From: Cichorium intybus
Taxonomy: Eukaryota; Streptophyta; Magnoliopsida; Asterales; Asteraceae
Reading direction: 5' to 3'
Length of the DNA stretch: 64,000 nucleotides
NCBI GenBank assembly: GCA_023525715.1
Contig: CM042017.1
Coordinates: 79,477,357-79,541,356 of the forward strand
In this document: piece by piece, positions 55,446 through 64,000 of the stretch
Layout of the letters: every line of letters starts with the position of its first letter
Numbering within the stretch: position 1 is the first letter of the stretch
Translations under genes and position numbers: made by a program
The notes under the pieces: model-generated
Told to the model about the DNA's origin: nothing
Seen by the model: the letters and a program-made list of their open reading frames with translations, nothing else
Databases searched by the model: none

Positions 55446-58400
55446 CGAGAGAGAAACCCTAATTCTAAAATTCAGAAAAAACGTGTTTGGTAGAGAGGAG
55501 GGGCTGACACGTCGGTGATCCACGCATTCACACTGAGAAATGCGCACCCACAGAAGAATTGAACGCCAAGTTATTGAAGGTAGTTTGTTATAGGGACTAG
55601 GGAAGGCTACTAACGGCAGTTGGCCACCACCTTGGCTGCTACTCTTTGCTTGGCTCAACTTGTAAATTTAATATGTAAGAAATGATACAACTAATCTCAT
55701 TTACTAGTTTCTAATAAATGATAAAAAAAAAATTAAACAGATTTAAAATGATGATATCATCTGTAAAATTGATAAATTGTGGTATTTTTGATATTTTCAG
55801 ACATGAGTCATGTTGTCATTAGCAGAAAAAGTATAAAAGTAGGGTTTTCAGTATATTTACAATCAACTATGTAACATCTATTTTCGATCTACCATTTTAT
55901 TATTGTATACAGATAACGATATTTACTTTCTATCTACCTCCTTATTTACTTTCTATTGACTACCTTATTTGACTGATATTATATACATAGTGTTTTAAAC
56001 TCTAACATTTTCTTATTCAATGTCTTTCACGTTTTGTATTGTGAATTACCTATAATAATCGATTTGTAATCAATGCAAATATATGTTACACGTATAAATG
56101 TTAAAAAACAATCTATCATAACAAAATGAGATTTACAAAAGAACCCCAAAAAATACAAGCCAACATTAAACGAAATGTTGTAACAGTTGTTGTTGCAGTT
56201 CGTAAAATCAAATGACGGTCGGATACCGACTGCTTCAAAAACATACAAAGAAATATATATGGCAATCTCCTAACGGTCATTATTAATGTATCTTATTAAC
56301 TGAAAAAAAATGTATATCTACAAACTGTGTGTGTGTGTGTGACACCTCTCACTACAGGTATTTAAGTAAATCATCATTTAAAGTTTTAATAATAATTTCA
56401 CCAACACTAGTCATCATCATTGCAGAAAGTTTAAGGTCCCAAACATCATCTAAAAAGTTTAGTTAAATGGTAGTGAGGAAATAGTCATAATTTGTTAACA
56501 AAACATATGTTTAAGTACCATACATATCGTAGCCTTCAAAATGTCCCGTTCCCTAATATTCATCTCTCTAATCTAAGCACACACCAAAATAAGTTTGGCA
56601 ATGAAATATCTAGTGAGTTTACTCAGAGTCAACTCATTATGAGTAAGTAAAGTCAACCATTAACTCTGAGTTAAACCCCCAAAAATAATATTAAATACTC
56701 ATACGTCAAGAAAAAGACATATCAAGGAACTATGTCCTAAAAACATCTTTAAACATTAATTACATTAAACGTCATTTGGTAATATGTAGAAAAAGCCATC
56801 AATCAACGTCGTTAATAAGGAAAATAATACGAAGCATGATATGCACATGCAACTAACCTCAACTCATTCTCATTACGTCATAACTCACCATAGTGGTTTG
56901 AAGGAACTATTCGTTCCTCCAGTCATAAACTAGGTACTTGTGAACCACCACACAAGTACAACGCGTGGGGTAGCTAGCTGCGACACGTGCATGGTGATGA
57001 TTATCAATAAATCAAATCACATGGCATATGTCTTTTGTCAAGTCTTTCATGTACAGATTATGAATGACCCCTCGTCCTCCCCACTTAAATGCAATGCATG
57101 GGAAGTATGCAATGTTGTTTTGAAATCATATTTTAGTGAATGCACAATTAGCTATGAAACATGCACAAGTATGGATACATATATAGTATTGCACATTGTA
57201 TTAGAATGAAAATAAAAAAACTCACACACCAAAGTAGGTTAATAGGGACGTGTGCTCATAGTAAACTCACCTTATTGTTGATAAGGAAGTAGTTTATTAA
57301 CTTGATCTCAAGGAGGAAGATATGGTTGGAATATCATGTTCATGTTATTAGTTTCAAAAACATTAAGTTGCAAAGGAAGAAAAAAATTATGAACACGAAA
57401 TTTCTTCCGAATGATCAAACTACATGCATGAAAATATAAAAGGCAAAATGACACTGTAGCCTAACGAAGTATCAACTATTGGTTTAAAAGGTCCCTGAAG
57501 TTTTTTTATTGCTTTCTAAGGGAACAACGTTATATTTGACATGTTAATTAGATCCCTCCAACATTTTCAACTGGTTAGAGGGTTAGAGCTTACACACGTG
57601 GCAGCCCAGTCACCATGTTACTATTAAAACCTTTGCCACGTAACTGACTGAGTCAACCTGGTGAGTTAAACCAGTCGACTCAGGAACACATCAAGCACAA
57701 ATCTATACTGAGCTGCTCATTCTTCGATCATTGTCTTCACTACTTCAAGTATCATCGACTAATAACAAAATCTATCGAAGCTGTGTGTTTGATCGTATAA
57801 TCAACACTGTTTGCCTCGGATCGAAGGTTATTTTCCGGTGAAATTGAAGAGGAAAGATCAAGATGAAGTTAATGATGACTTCTCTGACTTGTCGTTGTTT
57901 AACTTGTAGGATACGAAGTTTTGCTCATGTTTAAATTGTAAATAACATTATCTTCCACCATCCGGATCATTTAGGGTTCAAGTTGTAGCTGTAGATCAAC
58001 TTTTGTTAGCATTCTGTCATATTAAAATTAGTTTTTCCTGCTAAAACCTAGAATTTCAATTCCATTTGGTTTTTGTTGGTGACATTCTGCTCCATTTAAT
58101 TTGCAATAACACATGATTAAGATACCTGTGATTAGGATGCTAAATTGCCCCTAAACTCGATGTTGATTAAAACATAAGCCAAGTGAACCCTAAAGTTGTC
58201 TGGTTACAGCGAAGTGAAATTCCGTCAAAATTGAAGGTTCATTTGCGTAGAGGAGAAAGAAATTGATTAGGGTTCATCTACATAGAGAAGAAATAAATTT
58301 TACCAAGTAAATTGAAGGTCCAACGATGCTTTACACGCGACCTCGATGCTGAATTGTTCTACCATGATCATCTCCAAAGCAAGAAATTGATTGGGGTCTT

Positions 58401-58496
58401 CAGCGTAGAGGTGAAAGAAGAGAAATGGAGATTATGGTGGGGGTGATGAGGTGTACATGAGGTGGAAATTTAATTACCCAATTGGCATTTAACGTG
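55446..58496. other. Intergenic region upstream of VAP27
   Basis: Includes the likely VAP27 promoter, with an ACGT-core motif GACACGTCGG near 55507. Further on is AT-rich DNA, a short (GT)n at 56328-56341, and at 57440-58496 a repeat-like stretch (GGTCCCTGAAGTTTTTTTATTG near 57490; repeated AGAGGAGAAAGAAATTGATT phrases near 58250) that may be Mutator-like and is the target of the family B element. No gene supported; the ORF at 56940-57209 lacks any motif. Confidence 0.4.
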
Positions 58497-59934
58497 TGTA
58501 AGACCCGTTCCGTCGAGTCGCGGCCCGAAGGAATCCGCGGCGCGGCTTTTGGAAGAATCTAGAATCGCGTAGGATTTGTACGCGCGGCGCGGTGCGCCGC
58601 AGTCATGAAAAACCCTAATTCGGATTTAAACGCCTATAAAAAGGACCCCAGCCCTAGGGTTCGTGTTTTTGGAGAGTTCTAGAGTAGAGGTGTCTGGTTT
58701 CGGCAGATACTCTTTGGTCTCGAGGTGTTGAAGGTTTTGGGAGTTTAGAAGGAGGAGATCCACGCGGGAGAAGGTTTAGAACGGATCGTGGGCATCACTC
58801 CGTCCTTCAGAAGTGAGGTAAGAAGATTTACTCTTCTGACTTTTCTGTTTATCCCGTCATATGGTGTTACCAGTTGGTTTGTAGCTTTAGACGATTTGTA
58901 GCCCTTAGGGTTTGAACCAAGGACACGCATGGACTTGCATGTCCATAAGGAAGTGACCTTAGGGTAGTTCCTGATCCCAGGAAGGGTGTAGAAAGGAACC
59001 CTAACCGATTGATGTACTGTTAAACGCTGAAAAACATTTTGGAATGTTACGAGCCGCGACGCGGACTGGCTATGTCAGCGGCGCGGACTCGGCTGAGACC
59101 CCGTAATTATTCGATGATAGCCACGGCGCGTAGGATGAGGTGCCACGCCGCGGCGAGCGACTGTTTGACCAGGAACTTAGTTTTGACCACGGTTTGATGG
59201 CAAATAGTGAGTCTAACCTTTAGACAGGTCTGTAAGAGCCTAGTCAGTAATTGATATGTTGTATGTGTGTGGGATTTAGGTGTGTGGACGAGCTAAGTGG
59301 GGATATTAGAGAATATCTGTGCGGTTTCGAATCAGGTGAGTATCCTCACCTTACTATATGATGTTGCATGTTAGGCATCTTGTGTGTTATTTACAGTTAT
59401 ATGATTGGCTCTATATCTGTGGTTATTTGTTGTTGGGCTCAGTACTGATGCGTGTCCCCTCGTAGCTGTTGTATGGCGAGTTGGACTATTGCCTTGTCCC
59501 ATAGCTGTTGTATGATGGGATGGGCCATAACCGGGAACCCATAGCTGTTGTATGATGGGTAGAACCTTCCCGTGTCCATAGCTGTTATATGATGGACGCC
59601 CGTAGCTGTTGTATGGCGGGTCGGGTCGGGTCGTTCTCGAGGACGGGTTGTTTAATGTGTGGGCATGTATGGTAATTTGTGGACTCACTAAGCTTTAAGC
59701 TTACCCGTTGTTTTTATAATATTTCAGGTAAATCGATTGACAAAGGGAAGGGCAAGGCGTGACGGCGGCGCATCGCATACAAGAAAATTTATGTTAATGA
59801 ATTATGTTATGATTTTCAATTGTTTCCGCTGTTGGTTTAATAAATAGGTTAAACGGATTTACTTTTGGAATAAATGTTTTATTGAGACTTTGATAATAAA
59901 TGAATTTTAGAAATTTTGAAATTGGGGCGTTACA
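58497..59934 (+). repeat. 5' LTR of family B
   Basis: TGTAAGACCCG to GGGGCGTTACA, 1438 bp. TATAAAAA at 58635-58642. GC-rich GCGGCGCGG motifs at 58540-58605 and 59050-59160. Donor-like AGGTGAGTATCCTCACCT (59335-59352), a perfect 7-bp hairpin in itself; hairpin array 59459-59620; box ACTCACTAAGCTTTAAGCTT near 59684; acceptor-like ATATTTCAG ending at 59727. Confidence 0.9.
59459..59620 (+). repeat. Array of five 22-nt hairpins with covarying stems
   Basis: Units at 59459, 59498, 59538, 59575 and 59599, each exactly 22 nt, with core TAGCTGTT(G/A)TATG. Stems are CTCG/CGAG, CCCAT/ATGGG, CCCAT/ATGGG, TCCAT/ATGGA and CCCG/CGGG, so paired positions change together. Confidence 0.85.
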
Positions 59935-59937
59935 AAT

Positions 59938-59949
59938 TGGTATCAGAGC
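59938..59949 (+). other. Primer binding site of family B
   Basis: TGGTATCAGAGC three bases after the LTR end; initiator Met-tRNA type. Confidence 0.9.
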
Positions 59950-60716
59950 CTTGGTTTGAGGGATTTGGATGAACTGTATTGGGAATCCAAACTCAAACTT
60001 AGGACTGAGCGATTTTGTTAAGAAAATGTTTTTGGAAGGTTAAATTAAAGTAAAAGAAGATGCGATGCGAACCGTCAGCCGAGCTCAAGTAAGTTTTGTG
60101 ATTCCCAATTACCCATGCCAAGTTTGTGTTATGTGACAAAATGTATTGTGCTAGGATGTAAAGCTGCCTGGATAATATACTCTGTAGACTGTTTGTGCCT
60201 TATGTGCTGCTTTGGAATTTTATGCTACTGTCGTTAGGTTGCTTAGTGAATGCTGGTAGGTTATATACAATTAGGGTAAGATAGCCTAAGAATTCTTGGT
60301 CTGGCTTTACTGGCTGTTCCTTGTTTGGTTGTGACTTTAGGGTAGATCAGTTATTCAAACGTCTATCTTATTCCTGATTGTGTACGGCTGTGCGTCCGTG
60401 AGGTGACTCGACGACATTAGCAATAGTTCTCTTAGGCACGTGTGAGATGGAGAGTTAGATCAAAAGATTAGGCACCACGGTGCATGACCACATGAGTCAA
60501 AGGAAATGGTTTAGTGTGTGTGACGTTTTAGGAGGATGGTTGACGAACTTGGAACAAGGGCGAATAGGTGTGGAAGGTAGTACCAGGCCAGTATTACCGA
60601 AAGCACAGGATTCACGCTTGAGTCAAGAGTAGTCAAACAAAGTCCTAAAAAGTCAAGTAGTTGGATAGATAGGAGTGACCCGAGTATTGATATTAGAAAC
60701 TGTTGCGCATTTCAGA
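59950..60716 (+). other. Family B leader
   Basis: Non-coding. Its last ~200 bp are collinear with the minus-strand fragment at 14682-14883. Confidence 0.6.
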
Positions 60717-61857
60717 ATGGCAGTCACTCGAAGTAACGGTGGACCAGATGCGGGTGCCTCGAGTGGGGGAGGACCGACTGATGAGAATCTCCGTAACCTG
60801 ATAGCGGAGGAGGTTTCGCGGGAAGTGTTGGCTACGATACCTCAGTTCTTTGGTACGATTAAGGCTGAGCTATGGGCAATGCTCGAGGAACGACTGGCTA
60901 CTCAGGGCACGTCACGTGCGAGGGATGCAAGTTATAAGGACTTTTCAGCTTGTTCGCCTCCGATGTTCGATGGGGGCAGGGATCCGATTGTTAGCATGCG
61001 GTGGATTTCCGCAGTGGAGGGTGCTTTCCGCACATGTTCCTGTCATGAGAACTCTAAGGTAACGTTTGCGGCGAACCTTTTAAGAGAGGGTGCGAAAGAT
61101 TGGTGGGAGATACGAACGAAAGATCTCACTCCTGCTCAGTTAGATGCCATTACATGGCCGCAGTTTAAGGAACAGTTCAAATTGGAGTATGTTCCACAGG
61201 TGGAAATGGAACGTTTGGCGCAGGAGTACCTAAATCTGACCCAGACTACTGAGACGGTGACGGAAATCACCAAGAAGTTTAATGAACGGGCACTCTTCTG
61301 TCCAGAGTTTGCGGCAACCGAGCGCATGAGGATGACCCGATACTTGGCAATGCTTCGCACAGACATTCGGGAATTTGTGTCTGCTGTTAGGCACCAAACT
61401 CTTACTGATATGATAGCGGCCGCTCGGGCTCGAGAGTTGGAACTGGAAACCCAACAAAAGCAGAAGCGTCCGGCGCCTGCTCAGACTCAGCAGGTGTCGA
61501 AGAAATTTCGAGGGGCAGATCAGGGAAAGCAAGGGCAAAAGAGCCAGGGTAAGTGTGGTAAATGTGGAAGGAATCATGAGGGACGTTGCTGGGTGCTAAT
61601 ATGTCATAAGTGTGGAAAGGAGGGCCACTATGCTAAAGATTTTCGGCAAGAGGTCAAGATTTGTTTTAATTGTAACCAAGTGGGCCACTTCAAGGCCTAA
61701 TGTCCCCGTCTGACTCAGGGAGTGGTTCAGAATCCGGCACCCACTACACTCCGGATTACCGATGGTAGGCAGGGGAAAGGGGAAGCCCCTAAGACCAAGG
61801 GTCGAGCATTCGTCATGACCGCCGAGGAGGCACAGGATGCGCCCGACGTCGTCACGG
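60717..61857 (+). pseudogene. Family B gag (first exon), one premature stop
   Basis: The start MAVTRSNGG at 60717 is supported by the same start in the other copy, although the frame is open from 60675. Capsid region: RDASYKDFSACSPPMFDGG, WWEIRTKDLTPAQLDAITWP, EYVPQVEMERLAQEYLNL, ELETQQKQKRPAP. Zinc-knuckle region: CGKCGRNHEGRC, CHKCGKEGHYAKDF (last Cys is Phe) and CFNCNQVGHFKA, where TAA (61698-61700) replaces the CAA codon of the other copy. Beyond the stop the same frame continues through GRAFVMTAEEAQDAPDVVTG to the intron donor at 61858. It would encode the particle protein; knuckles 2 and 3 are damaged. Confidence 0.88.
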
Positions 61858-61925
61858 GTACTCTTTTTTTACTTGCCTCGTGTTTGTGGTGTGTGTAATT
61901 AATATGTCTATTATGCTTTGATTAG
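61858..61925 (+). other. Spliceosomal-type intron between gag and protease (68 nt)
   Basis: GTACTC...CTTTGATTAG between GTCGTCACGG and GAACATTC. Splicing joins VVTG to TFLVN in frame. Retention yields GTLFLLASCLWCV and a TAA. The length is not a multiple of three. The minus-strand copy has a 66-nt homologue in the same place with the same borders. Confidence 0.75.
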
Positions 61926-64000
61926 GAACATTCTTAGTCAACTCTACGCCTACCTTTGCACTATTTGATTCGGGTGCTAGTCATTCTTTTGTGTCTGCCG
62001 CGTTAGGAAAGAGTTTCGGTATTGCTTTAGGAACTCTTCATCAGCCGTTAGAAGTGGAAATCGCGGATGATAAAACCGTGCAAGCGACTAGTGTTTATCG
62101 GGGATGCGAAGTCGTGATTCAAGGAATAAAGTTTCCGATCGATCTCATCCCTATACCGTTGAGTGACTCCCGAGTCATCATCGGTATGGATTGGATGGGT
62201 CAGCATGAATCATGGATCGATTGTAAGAACAAGCGAGTGTGGATTCAAACCCCAAGTGGGGGAGAGCTGGTTGTGCAGGGCGAGAGAAAGAATCGAGGTG
62301 CAGTTTTCTGTTCAGCTGCTAGGGCACGCAGACATTTTCAGCATGGAGGTTCGGGATTTGTGGCTTATGTTGTAGACACACGAGAAAGGAAGCCACAGCA
62401 GAAAGCAGGTGATATACCAGTGGTTCGGGATTTTCCTGATGTTTTTCCCGAGGACTTGCCTGGCGTGCCGCCAGAGAGACAGGTGGAATTTAAGATCGAC
62501 TTAACTCCCGGTGCAGCTCCGATAGCCAAAGCACTGTATCGTCTTGCGCCTCCGGAGATGCTGGAGTTGTCTATTCAACTTCGAGAATTATTAGATAAGG
62601 GATTTATTCGACCCAGTTGCTCGCCATGGGGAGCGCCTATCTTGTTTGTTAAGAAGAAGGATGGTTCCAACAGGATGTGCATAGATTATCGTGAGTTGAA
62701 TAAGCTTACGGTGAAGAATCGATATCCATTGCCTCACATCGACGACTTATTCGACCAACTGCAGGGCGCTTCGTGGTTTTCAAAAATTGATTTGCGGTCA
62801 GGTTACCATCAAATGCGAGTTCGGGAGGAAGACATCCCGAAAACGGCTTTTCGGACGAGGTACGGCCACTTCGAGTTTGTAGTGATGCCGTTTGGACTGA
62901 CCAATGCCCCTGCAGCTTTTATGGACTTAATGAATCGGGTGTATCGACCGATGTTGGATCGGTCGGTTATAGTTTTCATTGACGACATCTTAGTCTACTC
63001 TCGGAGTAGGGAACAACATGAACAACACTTAAAGGAAGTATTAGAGACCTTAAGGAAGGAGAAGCTTTATGCAAAATTATCCAAGTGTGACTTTTGGCTA
63101 AGGGAGGTTCAGTTTTTGGGTCACATTGTAAATGAGCAAGGAATCATGGTAGACCCGGCTAAGGTAGAGGCCGTGATGCGGTGGGAGGTTCCGAAGACTC
63201 CCTCGGAGATTAGAAGTTTCTTGGGTCTGGCTGGTTATTACCGTCGTTTCATCCAAGACTTCTCAAAGGTTGCAGTACCTTTGACCCGGCTAACTAAGAA
63301 AAATACTGCTTTTCGGTGGGGTGAGGAGCAGCAGCAAGCTTTTGAGACCTTGCGGCGGAAATTGTGTGAAGCTCCGGTTTTGACTTTGCCTGAGGGCATG
63401 GAGGATATGGTAGTTTACTGCGATGCATCAATCACGGGATTGGGGGCAGTCTTGATGCAACAAGGCAGGGTGATTGCTTACGCCTCGCGACAGTTGAAGC
63501 CCCATGAAACTAACTACCCTACTCATGATTTGGAATTGGGAGCGGTGGTCTTCGCTCTCAAGATTTGGAGACACTATTTGTATGGAGTGAAGTGCACCAT
63601 TTTCACGGACCACAAGAGTTTGAAGTACCTGATGGATCAGGCAAACCTCAATATGAGACAGAGAAGATGGTTGGATGTATTAAAAGACTATGATTGTGAG
63701 ATACACTACCACCCTGGAAAGGCCAATGTGGTAGCGGATGCGTTAAGTCGTAAGGCTTCGAGTGCACCCCTTCGGGGCGTTTGTCTAAGGATGACAATTG
63801 TGACACCGCTGCTTGAGCTTATTAGGAAAGCCCAGGTGGAAGCAAGCAAGAGCGAGAATCAGAAAAGTGAGAGGATTGTGGGTCAGTTGGCAGCTATGGT
63901 CAAAGATAGTAGGGATTTGTTGACTTGTCACGAGAGGATTTGGGTACCGAAGCTGGGCGAGGTTCGTCAAACCCTATTGGAGGAGGCGCATAAATCCAGG
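61926..64000 (+). CDS. Family B protease-RT-RNase H-integrase (3' partial)
   Basis: Open from the splice acceptor to the window end in one frame. Protease has ALFDSGASHSF with the catalytic Asp intact and VIIGMDWMGQH. RT has KKDGSNRMCIDYRELN, MPFGLTNAPAAF and VIVFIDDILVYSRS. The link FLGHIVNEQGI...SEIRSFLGLAGYY is complete, unlike the minus-strand copy. RNase H has VVYCDASITGLGAVLMQ and ADALSRKA. The integrase start (ERIWVPKLGE, LLEEAHKSR) runs off the end. No start codon is expected because the frame is entered by splicing. One unusual change is KALYRL for the usual KAPYRL. I checked frame continuity at several points, not every codon. Confidence 0.88.

Larger units (their letters stand above)
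58497..64000 (+). mobile_element. Chromovirus family B, plus-strand copy, 3' end beyond the window
   Basis: 5' LTR, primer site, leader, gag, intron, protease, RT, RNase H and the start of integrase, cut by the window end. Same family as 11160-14883. The pro-pol frame appears open from 61926 to 64000; gag has one nonsense codon. Confidence 0.93.

Noticed and set aside
55440..55658. Minus-strand ORF of 72 codons just upstream of the VAP27 5' UTR
   Set aside because: Overlaps the presumed promoter and first non-coding exon; no domain and no continuity with the VAP27 frame.
56940..57209. 89-codon plus-strand ORF in the VAP27 upstream region
   Set aside because: No motif, no promoter context, AT-rich chance reading.
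59371..59688. Minus-strand ORF of 105 codons with repeated YNSYG-like motifs
   Set aside because: It is the antisense reading of the hairpin array in the family B LTR; the periodicity comes from the 22-nt units.

Overview
This is a window of plant nuclear DNA. The evidence is a split host gene with canonical GT-AG introns, AT-rich intergenic DNA, Ty1/copia and Ty3/gypsy (chromovirus) LTR retrotransposons primed by initiator Met-tRNA (TGGTATCAGAGC primer sites), an L1-type LINE, a PIF/Harbinger-type gene relic, CACTA-type termini, and a degraded endogenous pararetrovirus. The mixture suggests a eudicot; an Asteraceae genome is my guess, not a demonstrated fact. There are no operons, CRISPR arrays or other bacterial features.

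Layout. 1-3565: 3' end of a Tat/Athila-like element, with a large unidentified acidic ORF and a truncated LTR. 3566-11159: a decayed Ty1/copia element with both LTRs. 11160-14883: a minus-strand chromovirus fragment ('family B'), cut on one side by that copia element and on the other by a second copia LTR (14884-15664). 15665-20785: LTR fragments, including a degenerate chromovirus LTR ('D'). 20786-21552: solo copia LTR with a perfect target duplication. 21964-33792: a nearly intact, young Tekay/Del-type chromovirus on the minus strand ('family A') that carries an extra ORF upstream of gag. 33798-37859: CACTA-like subterminal DNA holding a 2.49-kb solo chromovirus LTR ('C'). 37860-42200: AT-rich intergenic DNA with a foldback element. 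42205-45560: a frameshifted Harbinger-type Myb/SANT ORF with a 5'-truncated LINE in its 3' flank. 46336-49300: a caulimovirid-like relic. 50808-55445: the only clear host gene, a VAP27-type ER tail-anchored MSP-domain protein on the minus strand (8 coding exons, 323 aa). 58497-64000: a plus-strand copy of family B, running off the window.

Three signals stand out. (1) Both copies of family B carry a 66-68 nt GT...AG intron exactly between gag and protease. Removing it restores VTG-TFLVN, whereas retaining it gives a stop 13-17 codons later; this would let splicing set the Gag to Gag-Pro-Pol ratio. Family A has no such intron. (2) Chromovirus LTRs B and C contain arrays of small hairpins whose stems stay paired through compensatory base changes, and LTRs A and D have a similar but weaker cluster. 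In all four the array lies between a donor-like GTGAGT and an acceptor-like pyrimidine-AG, downstream of the TATA box where one is visible. (3) Family A has a 262-aa acidic, proline-rich, coiled-coil ORF between its 5' LTR and gag that is not part of the canonical Tekay gene set.

All coordinates and translations were read by eye; family assignments rest on motifs, not on database searches.
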